NCBI GenBank assembly: GCA_002457365.1
Contig: NTKP01000013.1
Coordinates: forward strand, 1-35,873
Direction: 5' to 3'
Source of the DNA: Rhodothermaeota bacterium MED-G12
Lineage (GTDB): Bacteria; Bacteroidota; Rhodothermia; Balneolales; Balneolaceae
Length of the DNA: 35,873 bases
The notes under the pieces are model-generated. The model saw only the letters and a program-made list of their open reading frames with translations, searched no databases and was not told the origin of the DNA. The translations under genes and the position numbers were made by a program. Every line of letters starts with the position of its first letter. Position 1 is the first letter of the stretch. This document shows positions 23,803 to 32,462 of this stretch, in pieces.

Positions 23803-25518
23803 TTAATTCTCTAATCCATTAAGTGCTTCTCTAACTGCTCTGTAAGCATTAACAATACCACCATGTTTTGATAAGCTATCAAAGGGAACATATTGCGCTT
23901 CTAAACTTTGACCAGGAAGCATGATTTGTTCATCGGTTTTTACCACAGATGAAACGATAATTTCTTTTATTTCAAGAGGAGAATATTCAGGGAAATATTG
24001 CATTAAAAGTGCAAATACGCCCGATACCACTGGAGCGGCCATACTAGTACCATTACTTAACTCATACTCTTGGTTTGGCATAGTTGAATAAATATCTACA
24101 CCAGGTGCAAACAGATCAACGGTAGACGCCCCATAGTTACTAAAAGAAGCAGCTAGTTCATTAACACCCTGCCAACCAGAAGCTCCGACCGTTATTAGGT
24201 ATGGGCTAGATGAGCCATCGCTAATTATAGGGCTAGGGTAATTAGCAACACTATCTATATTAGCGCCATCATTTCCAGCAGCGTGAACCATAAGGACTTC
24301 ATTTTGTGCCGCATACTCTATTGCCTGTTGAACATAAAACAATTCGGGTGAATAAGATTTACCAAAACTCATGTTAATGACATCTGCGCCATTATCGACT
24401 GCATATCGAATGGCATTTGCCACATCTTTATCGCGTTCATCTCCATTTGGAACAGCACGTATGATCATTAATTCCACTTGTGTTATCCCAATTGCTCCAA
24501 TGTTATTATCCCGGTTGGCAGCTATAATCCCTGCAACATGAGTGCCATGATCATAATCGGGACCTTTGACGTCGGAATTACCATAAAAACGATTATCCAG
24601 GTCCTCATAGTCATCTCCAACGATACTACGTGGGTCAAAGGATATATTGTATCCATATTCTAACTGCACACCAATCTGTTCGATGTACTCGTCAATAAGT
24701 TGCTCATTAATTCCATTATCCTGTAACAATGCAACAAAACCTAATGCTTCCTGCATCTGCATAGAGGGCTCTATTTCATCACTTAGATAGTTATTAACCT
24801 CTACCGAATCAAGGGATGTTTCACCCAAAAAGAATAAGATACTCTCGATATTTTGCTGGAGTTGTTTTATTTGAATCAGTTCTGATTCTAGGGAAGAGCG
24901 CTCCGCCTCAAATTCTTCTTCTATGTCTTTGAATTGAAGGTACTCATCGGTTAATGAGTCAGGAATATTGGTCAACGTATCAAAAACAGAAAAGAGCTCA
25001 AGCCCCTTCACATATAACCTAGTTAACTCGTAGGTATCATAATTAACATGACTCGAATCTTGACCTCCTATAAAATTCCACCCAAACACATCATCTACAT
25101 AGCCATTAGCATCATCATCGAGCATATTTCCAACTACTTCATCCTCATTGATCCAAATAGTCTCCTTCAGGTCTTCGTGATCCACATCGGAGCCCGAATC
25201 GATGATTGCCACCACCACTTTTTTGGGACTCCGTGCGGTCGAATCTAACAAAGAATAAGCTTGATGGAGGGCAATACCTTGGTTTTTCCATTCATTAGCG
25301 GATGCTTCCATAGCGGTGCTAGCTCCCAATAAATGCCAACCTTCAATGGGTTTAGCTAGGGTCACTATATTTTGTGTAGCAGTGCTATCAGATAGCTGTT
25401 CGGTATCTACCGCGTTGCTAGTTGTTTGATCATTCTTTGTGATGGCTTTATTTGTGCTACAACCATGAAAGAAAATAACACTACCTAATAATAGGCAACC
25501 GTATTTTATGTAGGACAT
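23803..25518 (-). CDS. Subtilisin-like (S8) serine peptidase, predicted lipoprotein
   Basis: 571 residues with a lipobox FFHGC (Cys20), so probably anchored in the outer or inner membrane facing the periplasm or surface. The catalytic triad is seen as Asp107 in VVAIIDSGSD, His324 in DHGTHVAG and Ser492 in SNGTSMAAP, with oxyanion Asn416 in AAGND. About 215 residues separate Asp from His, much more than in subtilisin. Part of this insertion (about 190-225) is rich in Glu, Leu and Gln and may be a coiled coil. To my knowledge a similar insertion, with WNFIGG after the Asp region, recurs in Bacteroidota subtilases. No T9SS tail is present. Substrate unknown. Confidence 0.92.
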   Translation of the reverse strand: MSYIKYGCLLLGSVIFFHGCSTNKAITKNDQTTSNAVDTEQLSDSTATQNIVTLAKPIEGWHLLGASTAMEASANEWKNQGIALHQAYSLLDSTARSPKKVVVAIIDSGSDVDHEDLKETIWINEDEVVGNMLDDDANGYVDDVFGWNFIGGQDSSHVNYDTYELTRLYVKGLELFSVFDTLTNIPDSLTDEYLQFKDIEEEFEAERSSLESELIQIKQLQQNIESILFFLGETSLDSVEVNNYLSDEIEPSMQMQEALGFVALLQDNGINEQLIDEYIEQIGVQLEYGYNISFDPRSIVGDDYEDLDNRFYGNSDVKGPDYDHGTHVAGIIAANRDNNIGAIGITQVELMIIRAVPNGDERDKDVANAIRYAVDNGADVINMSFGKSYSPELFYVQQAIEYAAQNEVLMVHAAGNDGANIDSVANYPSPIISDGSSSPYLITVGASGWQGVNELAASFSNYGASTVDLFAPGVDIYSTMPNQEYELSNGTSMAAPVVSGVFALLMQYFPEYSPLEIKEIIVSSVVKTDEQIMLPGQSLEAQYVPFDSLSKHGGIVNAYRAVREALNGLEN

Positions 25519-25526
25519 AAGTCTGA

Positions 25527-26654
25527 TTATTTTTGAGTTTTATATAGAAGCATATCTAAAAGATACAAGCTTAGTAATAGTATTGCGATGGAAATCATGC
25601 TAAAAACTGGGTTCCATATCACTAACCCACCGATCGTACCTATCACAGCTCCAAGCTGTTGAATGTACCGTAATTCTTCATTGGTTGAAGTTCGAATTAA
25701 AGCTTCGATTTTAGATTCATCATACTCTTTCAAATGTTGTGCAATAAATTGGTAAATGTCTAACCGATTGATGAGTTCATGTATCCAATGTGTGATTTGT
25801 GTCTCTATAGCCTCAACGTGTTCATCTATTAGAGCTGGTAACTTGTCAAATAGACCATCTAATTGTTCAATTTGACGTTCTAGTTCAACGGGTAAGTCCA
25901 TGAGTGCTTCATTGACTATTTCCTGAACATTAGCCCCTTTAATAATGGTGTAGGTTTTTAATGCGATACGATCTAACGTTCGGTTTTCTACTTTTCGGTT
26001 AACCTCGGACTCAATGGTTGAGGCAATACTCATTCTAAATTCATCCTTATTTAGAATTCGAACGACCAATTCTAACATAATCTGTTGAACTTCTGATCTA
26101 AAAGATTTGTCTGACAATATATTCTTTGAACGAAGTACCCATAGCTCTCTGTAGTATTGAATGAAAGCAGAACGATGGACATATTCACTAATGAGCTCAG
26201 GATGTAAAAGTTCAGAAGAAATGGTTTTTGCCAATCGGTCAGCAATTCTATTTTTTTGGCGGGGTATGAGTCCTTGACCCAAGATAGGTCGTTTATGTAC
26301 TGGTTTGAAGAGCATGGTAATGGCTAACCAATTAGTAGCGTATCCTATTAAACCACTTACGCTTAAAATTCTAAGTAAATGTTCTAATGAATAGGAGCTA
26401 TTCAGTAATATGATTTCTTGAGTTGTGAAATCCCAAAAATAACTTACAACAAAGACAACTAACACAAAAAAAGGATACCACCTGAGTCCTTGTGTGAATA
26501 GAATTTTTTTTAATCCAGTGTGATTTTTTTGTGGGCCCTGAGTTGGTAGTTCTTGGTCAGAAGAAGAGGGGAGAGTCCATTCGTTTGGCTTGGAATATTT
26601 TTTCCAATAGCGCCCAACACTCTGGCTTAATTGTTCAAAAAAATGTAACAGCAC
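25527..26654 (-). CDS. DUF445 family membrane protein
   Basis: 375 residues. A hydrophilic N-terminus of about 55 residues leads to membrane segments (FVLVVFVVSYFWDF and SVSGLIGYATNWLAITML). The motif GYATNWLAITMLFKPVHKRP and GQGLIPRQKNRIADRLAKTI are the DUF445/YheB hallmarks. The middle is long and helical with charged residues. A C-terminal hydrophobic pair (GAVIGTIGGLVIWN, SIAILLLSLYLLDM) closes the protein. The function of the family is unknown. It starts 16 bases after ybeY and ends eight bases before the subtilase start. Confidence 0.85.
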   Translation of the reverse strand: MLLHFFEQLSQSVGRYWKKYSKPNEWTLPSSSDQELPTQGPQKNHTGLKKILFTQGLRWYPFFVLVVFVVSYFWDFTTQEIILLNSSYSLEHLLRILSVSGLIGYATNWLAITMLFKPVHKRPILGQGLIPRQKNRIADRLAKTISSELLHPELISEYVHRSAFIQYYRELWVLRSKNILSDKSFRSEVQQIMLELVVRILNKDEFRMSIASTIESEVNRKVENRTLDRIALKTYTIIKGANVQEIVNEALMDLPVELERQIEQLDGLFDKLPALIDEHVEAIETQITHWIHELINRLDIYQFIAQHLKEYDESKIEALIRTSTNEELRYIQQLGAVIGTIGGLVIWNPVFSMISIAILLLSLYLLDMLLYKTQK

Positions 26655-26670
26655 GTATTTACCAAGAAAA

Positions 26671-27129
26671 CTAGATGGTTATCTGTTGGATGATCGCGTC
26701 CTCTTCTGTGGTCATTGTTTCTTTCTGTTTCACCGTTGAATCCTCATAACCAAGGATATGTAATAAACCGTGAACCACAATTCGTAGACACTCTGTATTA
26801 ACGTCTACGTTAAACTCTGTAGATTGTTCGATAATCCTTGGTAAACAGCAGTACATAGTACCCTCTAAGGAAGGAGTAATGAGTGTATCCTTGGTTTCAT
26901 TAGTATCATGATAATGAAAACTGATAATATCTGTTACATAGTCCTTTTGAAGGTACTCACGATTAATGCGTCTTATTTCTTCCTCATCGACAAGTACAAT
27001 CTCAACGAATTCGATGATGCATGAATGTCGTTGTGTAAATAACTTTATTACCTTATTAATGGTACTTTCAGCAACAGGAAAATCCAGTTTTGTGGTATTG
27101 AAAAGCTGAAAATTTTTCGGATTAGACAT
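26671..27129 (-). CDS. ybeY: Endoribonuclease YbeY (rRNA maturation factor)
   Basis: 152-residue metal-dependent endoribonuclease acting in 16S rRNA 3'-end maturation and ribosome quality control. RINREYLQKDYVTDIISF (54-71) and VVHGLLHILGYED (118-130) are the family motifs. The metal motif H-x3-H-x5-H appears as His120, His124 and Asp130: the third His is replaced by Asp. As I recall, Bacteroidota YbeY proteins carry GY/F-K-D at this position, so it is probably a lineage variant rather than a loss. It lies between a hypothetical gene and the DUF445 gene on the minus strand, with short gaps. Confidence 0.92.
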   Translation of the reverse strand: MSNPKNFQLFNTTKLDFPVAESTINKVIKLFTQRHSCIIEFVEIVLVDEEEIRRINREYLQKDYVTDIISFHYHDTNETKDTLITPSLEGTMYCCLPRIIEQSTEFNVDVNTECLRIVVHGLLHILGYEDSTVKQKETMTTEEDAIIQQITI

Positions 27130-27148
27130 ACATTTGAGGCGTTAACAG

Positions 27149-27625
27149 CTAGTCCTCAAAGCTGAAATCATCATCCATTGACTCGGTTAGGGACAAGGCT
27201 ATACCACACATCATCAAGTCTTCTGGAAGTTGCGTAAAATCTCCAGATTTAATTGCCTCATCCACATTGGCATATAAACTACATCCTGCTTCTTTTTCAA
27301 TGATTAAACCGGACGTTTTACTTCCTGATGTACCAAAAAATGTGACTTGATGTAAAATATCACTTGCTACAAATGCCGTGCAATTATGTAGCTGGAGAAA
27401 GGTGTTACTTGCATATACGGACACCATGTTCATCGATTCACCTTGAACAAGTAAACCAAGGTGTATTTCAAGGGCTAATTTTCTGTCTGTTTCTGTATGG
27501 GTAAGTTCTAATCGAAAAACATCATCACCCAAGGGTTTTGCTTGTGTGCCCAAAACCTTAGCAATCGTTTCAATATTTTCAGATGTGAATGTATGTATCA
27601 TATAGGATGTGTGATGGTTCACCAC
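27149..27625 (-). CDS. Hypothetical protein, 158 residues
   Basis: Not recognised. It is soluble, mixed alpha/beta, with no signal peptide and no membrane helix. It contains LALEIHLGLLVQGES and NMVSVYASNTFLQLHNCT, and ends acidic (SMDDDFSFED). The start may instead be the ATG nine codons in (27601), giving MIHTFTSENIE; neither start has a clear ribosome site. It lies 19 bases before ybeY and appears to lead an operon ybeY-DUF445-subtilase-trmH. A 104-base gap separates it from the DUF2723 gene. Coding is supported by codon-like composition and operon position, not by homology. Confidence 0.65.
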   Translation of the reverse strand: MVNHHTSYMIHTFTSENIETIAKVLGTQAKPLGDDVFRLELTHTETDRKLALEIHLGLLVQGESMNMVSVYASNTFLQLHNCTAFVASDILHQVTFFGTSGSKTSGLIIEKEAGCSLYANVDEAIKSGDFTQLPEDLMMCGIALSLTESMDDDFSFED

Positions 27626-27729
27626 TTAAGTTGGGGTAGTATAAATTAAATTACGAAAAAATGATACTCTCGAGTCTAATCTATCTTCCTTTGTAGCTCC
27701 TGTATTTTAATTACTTAGCATGAGCTAGT

Positions 27730-30714
27730 TTACAATATCCCATACCTACGTACTTCTTGATCACTTTCTTCCTTGCTTAGTGGTAGGGAAGGGAATGGGG
27801 TTCCTAGTAGTAGGGAATTCACCTCTTGTGATAACTCAGATGCTTCATTTTCATTACCCGACTCGTAGAGTAAATACTGGGCAATTACTAGGTACTGTCG
27901 TATTTGTATAATTTGCTCACCAAGGCGTTGCGTTTCGTTATAAGCAGCTTGAACACTAGCCCTTAAATCACGCTGCTTTTTGACATCACCGGATCTTCTA
28001 GAGGCTTCGAATTCATTATTTAATTCGTCAAATTCTTGTTGGTACCGTTGAAAGACTTCAAAATCGTTGAGGAACTCTCTGTTAATAATAGGTCTAATCC
28101 TTTTTGCTATGGCTGCTGCCTGATCCTGAGCATTTAACTTGAGATAATTAATAGCAAATAAAGACTGAATATTATAGCTTTCTTCATCTGGTCTGAATGG
28201 TATGTTTTGCTCTGAAAAATCTAACCAATAACGAGCAGAATCTGGTTCATTTAACTCTTGATAGCGTTCAGATAACTGTAAAAACGTATACCGATAATTA
28301 CTTAGCATTCGACGAATATTCTCATCAAAATAGGCATCTGGATTATTCCATTCAGTAAACGAAAAATTGCGTAAGCGCTTAGCATGAATAGCAGGATCGA
28401 TATATCCCATGGTTCTTGAATTAAACCGCTTGGGTATGACACGGTAGGCTTTTCCTTCCGTTCTGAAGTAGGGTTGAAGATCTAACATACTGGATGATGA
28501 AACCGTATTTGCAAAATAAATGGGACGTAACCAATTGTTGGATTGGAGCAAATCAATAATCATCAAATCTTGAACTTGCATGTAGTAAATACCGTTTCCT
28601 TGCTGGTCGCGCCCGTACAAGCGGCCTTCCACGCGCCAACGTAATTCATCATCTAACTCTTCTACAGGTATCTCAAAGTCGACGCCTGTTTTTAGTAATT
28701 GCAAACTAGTGTCTGCCCGTACATCTATGGCTTCTTTATATTTCTGATCTTCTGAAAAGGCTACCCTTAATGCCTCTTTGTTCACAGGTATGGTAATCGT
28801 TTTTGGTTCCCATCGGTCAATGCGCGAGGTGATTTGATCAACTTGCTGGTCCGTATAACTAAAAGGTAATGGAGCTGATTCGTGTGACCACTGATTTTTA
28901 AGTTGTTTTATATACCAATCGGTGTTTAATAAACTTAGGCAAACAATTCTTACATCGGTACGAACTCCTTCTACTTCTTGTGCGTACCAAAGTGGGAAAG
29001 TATCATTATCCCCGTTCGTAAACACTATCGCGTTTGGAGCTAAGGAATTCAATAGATTTTTAGCGTAATCTGGAGCAACATAACGATTGCTTCGATCATG
29101 ATCATCCCAATTCTGCGAAGCCATCCAAACAGGGGATGCAAGAAGTAGTATAACCAAGGCGGTTACACTTACGGTGTTGTTTTTTAGCTTGTTATGTATG
29201 AATTCGAGTAAGCCAGCACTTCCTAATCCTATCCAAATAGCAAATGCAAAAAAGGAGCCTACGTATGCGTAATCTCTTTCCCTTGGTTGATAGGGGGGTT
29301 GGTTCAAAAACACAATAATGGCTAGACCTGTTACAATGAATAGAACAAGTACTGCTAATGCTCGATTTCTATCGGCTTTAAAATGATATAAGACCCCTAT
29401 AAGCCCGAGTAGAAGCGGGATAAAATAATACGCATTACTGGCTCGGTTTTCCGGGTACTTTTCTTCTTCAAACCCTGATTGCCAACCAGTATCTTGAATA
29501 TCAGCTACTCTTCCTACGAAATTCCAATTGAAATAGCGCAAGTACATATGACGCACTTGATAGTCCCAAAAGTACTCAAAATCACTATCATATCGCGCAT
29601 AATAAGATAAGTGGTTAGGTGCCTGTGAATGTCTACGTGGTAGCCAAACCTCTTTTTGCGTATTGATCTGCCCAGTTGCAGCATCATAGGAATTCCCCTT
29701 GAGTATTGGGGTGTCTCCATATTGCTCACGTTTTAAGTAGCTAACAAAGTCCTCTACGGTTTCTGGATCATTCTCGTCAACAGGGGGGTCAGCAATAGAT
29801 CGGATCATAATAACAGAGTACGATGAATACCCTATTATAATCATCACATAACTAATTAGGGCTATGTTGGCAAGTCGATGCTTATGTTTCTGAGTGTAGT
29901 AAATCCCATATACCAACAGACCTATTAGCAAGAATATGAAGGTAAACGGACCAATTAACCCGTAGGAAGCATCATTAATTTTAGACGCCCAATCTGGAAG
30001 TTTTTGAATAGTTATGGGATATATCAGGAAGAATGAAAAGACTGCAATTATCCCCATTACGCCAAAACTTTTTATCTCGATGGTATCCTTCACTTTGAAG
30101 TATACGATAAGTGCTACAAAAAATATGGCAAGTAGATTAAGAAGGTGAACACCAATAGCCAATCCAAACATATAGGCAATGAGTACCAGCCAACGTTCAC
30201 TGTACGGTTTTTCATGATGCTCGGACCATTTGAGGGCTAACCACACTACAATAGCAGTAAAAAACATTGACATTGCATATACTTCAGCTTCTACCGCATT
30301 AAACCAGAATGTATCGGTAACCGCAAAGGTTAAACTGCCAATCAGAGCTCCTCCATAATGGGCGATTTTATCCCCTGATGTCCATTCATTGACATTTGGT
30401 TTAAACTCACGGATCAGCCTAACAACGATTAGGTAAAGTAGCATAACGGTAAGTGCTGAGGAAAGTACACTCATAAAGTTAATGCTTATGGCTACGTACT
30501 CTGTGGGCATAAACATAGAGAATAGCCGCCCTAAGATGGAGTATAAGGGTGCCCCCGGTGGGTGATTTACTTGGAGCCCATGTGCCACTGCAATGAATTC
30601 CCCTGCATCCCAAAAACTAGCTGTAGGAGCCATGGTTAAGCTATATATAACAAGGGAGATGAAAAAGGTAGCTAGAGCAAGCCACTTATTTGTTTTCTGA
30701 TGTGAGTCAAACAT
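27730..30714 (-). CDS. DUF2723 family multi-pass membrane protein (GT-C-like, possible protein O-glycosyltransferase)
   Basis: 994 residues. The N-terminal ~500 residues contain a dozen or so hydrophobic helices. The opening carries LTMAPTASFWDAGEF (26-40) with an Asp-Glu pair in the first loop and HPPGAPLY (51-58), the DUF2723 signature, resembling the acidic first loop of GT-C transferases. The remaining C-terminal half is soluble, with FTNGDNDTFPLWYAQEVEGV, a motif I recognise as typical of this family, then alpha-helical repeats resembling TPRs (ERYQELNEPDSARYWLDF). Members are linked to protein O-mannosylation in the Bacteroidota, but the substrate is not established for this one. It is transcribed divergently from the transporter gene across 185 bases. 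Confidence 0.85.
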   Translation of the reverse strand: MFDSHQKTNKWLALATFFISLVIYSLTMAPTASFWDAGEFIAVAHGLQVNHPPGAPLYSILGRLFSMFMPTEYVAISINFMSVLSSALTVMLLYLIVVRLIREFKPNVNEWTSGDKIAHYGGALIGSLTFAVTDTFWFNAVEAEVYAMSMFFTAIVVWLALKWSEHHEKPYSERWLVLIAYMFGLAIGVHLLNLLAIFFVALIVYFKVKDTIEIKSFGVMGIIAVFSFFLIYPITIQKLPDWASKINDASYGLIGPFTFIFLLIGLLVYGIYYTQKHKHRLANIALISYVMIIIGYSSYSVIMIRSIADPPVDENDPETVEDFVSYLKREQYGDTPILKGNSYDAATGQINTQKEVWLPRRHSQAPNHLSYYARYDSDFEYFWDYQVRHMYLRYFNWNFVGRVADIQDTGWQSGFEEEKYPENRASNAYYFIPLLLGLIGVLYHFKADRNRALAVLVLFIVTGLAIIVFLNQPPYQPRERDYAYVGSFFAFAIWIGLGSAGLLEFIHNKLKNNTVSVTALVILLLASPVWMASQNWDDHDRSNRYVAPDYAKNLLNSLAPNAIVFTNGDNDTFPLWYAQEVEGVRTDVRIVCLSLLNTDWYIKQLKNQWSHESAPLPFSYTDQQVDQITSRIDRWEPKTITIPVNKEALRVAFSEDQKYKEAIDVRADTSLQLLKTGVDFEIPVEELDDELRWRVEGRLYGRDQQGNGIYYMQVQDLMIIDLLQSNNWLRPIYFANTVSSSSMLDLQPYFRTEGKAYRVIPKRFNSRTMGYIDPAIHAKRLRNFSFTEWNNPDAYFDENIRRMLSNYRYTFLQLSERYQELNEPDSARYWLDFSEQNIPFRPDEESYNIQSLFAINYLKLNAQDQAAAIAKRIRPIINREFLNDFEVFQRYQQEFDELNNEFEASRRSGDVKKQRDLRASVQAAYNETQRLGEQIIQIRQYLVIAQYLLYESGNENEASELSQEVNSLLLGTPFPSLPLSKEESDQEVRRYGIL

Positions 30715-30899
30715 TTAGTATAATCTTACAGCAATGATGATTGAAATTGGTGCAACATAAAAATAGATTGTCGCAGCCTTGTATACGTACCCTTAATGAT
30801 AGGGATAGCGTTGTTTGAATCAAAACAGAACAAGGCTAATTGACATTATTTAAGATACCACAGTCTAACAATAATTTCTTATCAAAGACCGAAAAATAG

Positions 30900-32399
30900 A
30901 TGCAAAAAATGGAAGGGAAATCTGAAGAAAAACAGCGATTTTCAACTAAATGGGGTCTAATACTTAGTGTACTTGGAATCGCCATTGGGACAGGCAATAT
31001 ATGGCGCTTCCCAAGAATAGCGGCTCAAAATGGAGGTGAAGCTGGAGCAGGTGCTTTTTTAGTGGCCTGGGTAAGCTTTTTATTTCTCTGGTCCATACCG
31101 CTCATTATTGCTGAATATGGAATTGGTAAGAAAGGGCGTAGAGGTATAGTTGGATCCTATGTAGCAATAGCAGGTAAAAATAAGGCTTGGATGGGCGCTT
31201 TCATAGGTCTTGTCGCTACCGCCATCATGTTTTACTATAGTGTGGTGGCCGGTTGGTGTTTGTATTATTTATCACAGTCACTTCAATCTGGACTACCTAA
31301 CAGTTATGAGCAAGCGATGGGTGTATGGAATTCTTTTCATGCACAGGGAATACCCGTATTTACTCACGGAATAGTCATGCTACTGGGTTCTTGGGTAGTT
31401 ATCAAAGGTATTTCATCTATAGAGAAGGTGAACAAAATATTAATCCCTCTACTTTTTACCATTTTATTGGTTTCGTTGGTTAAAGCGATAAGTTTACCAG
31501 GCTCCTGGGAGGGTATTCGATATTTATTCACCCCAGATTGGAATACGTTAACAGAGCCAAGAATATGGCTTGAAGCACTTACTCAAAATGCGTGGGATAC
31601 GGGCGCAGCATGGGGGTTAATTCTTACCTATGCCGCCTATATGCGAACCCATGACCGGATTACTGTCAGTGCGTTCCAGACGGGTATTGGGAATAATGTT
31701 ATCTCATTAGTGGCTGCCATCATTATTTTCTCCACGGTTTTTGGAACCTTGGGAGATAGTATGTCAAATGCTGAAATATTAAAAATAATGCAGAATTCGG
31801 GACCAGCAGGCACGGGTCTTACATTTATTTGGATGCCACAGTTATTCGCAACTATGTCTGGTGGCGGTATTTTCTCTATTTTATTTTTTCTGGGCCTAAG
31901 TTTTGCTGCATTTAGCTCTCTCTTGTCTATGATTGAGTTGGTTGTCAAAGTAGCTGTAGATGCAGGTTTTACCCGTAAAAAAGCAACTATCTTAACTGGT
32001 ACAGCTGGCTTTGTGTTTGGATTACCTTCCGCTTTGAATCTTACTTTTTTTGGAAATCAAGATTTTGTTTGGGGGGTAGGTCTTATGGTTTCAGGGGCGT
32101 TTATCTCTTATGCTGTTATTCAATATGGCGCAACAAGGTTCCGAGAAGAATTAGTACATCAACCAGGGGAAACTAAACCGTTAGGTAAATGGTGGGACAT
32201 TGTCATTACCTATGTAGTGCCAATTGAAGTAATCACCTTACTTGGATGGTGGATGTATTTAAGTGTCGCAGAATACGCTCCGGATGATTGGTTTAACCCA
32301 CTAAGTCCATACTCATTAGCCACAATCCTAGTACAGTGGGGAATAGCCTTGCTACTGGTTCGATTGGCACAAAATAAAATTTGGCCCCATAAGGCTTAG
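30900..32399 (+). CDS. Sodium:neurotransmitter symporter (NSS/SNF) family transporter
   Basis: 499-residue inner-membrane protein with about 12 hydrophobic segments, in the LeuT structural family, likely importing an amino acid or related compound with Na+. The first helix carries GTGNIWRFP (30-38), the hallmark broken helix with sodium and substrate contacts, followed by AAQNGGEAGAGAF. Other family segments are WGLILTYAAYM around residue 238 and SFAAFSSLLSMIELVV (helix 8 region). The substrate is not deducible. The upstream 185 bases are shared with the divergent DUF2723 gene. It is convergent with the LA_2272-like gene, 50 bases away. Confidence 0.92.
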   Translation: MQKMEGKSEEKQRFSTKWGLILSVLGIAIGTGNIWRFPRIAAQNGGEAGAGAFLVAWVSFLFLWSIPLIIAEYGIGKKGRRGIVGSYVAIAGKNKAWMGAFIGLVATAIMFYYSVVAGWCLYYLSQSLQSGLPNSYEQAMGVWNSFHAQGIPVFTHGIVMLLGSWVVIKGISSIEKVNKILIPLLFTILLVSLVKAISLPGSWEGIRYLFTPDWNTLTEPRIWLEALTQNAWDTGAAWGLILTYAAYMRTHDRITVSAFQTGIGNNVISLVAAIIIFSTVFGTLGDSMSNAEILKIMQNSGPAGTGLTFIWMPQLFATMSGGGIFSILFFLGLSFAAFSSLLSMIELVVKVAVDAGFTRKKATILTGTAGFVFGLPSALNLTFFGNQDFVWGVGLMVSGAFISYAVIQYGATRFREELVHQPGETKPLGKWWDIVITYVVPIEVITLLGWWMYLSVAEYAPDDWFNPLSPYSLATILVQWGIALLLVRLAQNKIWPHKA

Positions 32400-32408
32400 A
32401 ATCGAAAG

Positions 32409-32462
32409 ATCTTCGCAGCAAGATTCTTTAAAATGACCATGCGTAATACTTAGAAATTACGC
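32409..32462. other. Two small hairpins between convergent genes
   Basis: ATCTT (32409-32413) pairs with AAGAT (32420-32424) and is followed by TCTTT, a weak terminator candidate for the plus-strand transporter. GCGTAAT (32441-32447) pairs with ATTACGC (32456-32462) and overlaps the stop codon of the minus-strand surface protein gene. Neither has a long T run, so termination is only suggested by placement in the 50-base convergent gap. Confidence 0.3.

Noticed and set aside
27626..27729. Gap between the DUF2723 gene and the hypothetical gene
   Set aside because: Looked for a terminator and for a promoter of the ybeY operon; only a TATACT-like hexamer on the minus strand without a matching -35 element was found.
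30840..30845. TTGACA upstream of the transporter gene
   Set aside because: No -10-like hexamer is found at 16-18 bases, so I do not call a promoter.
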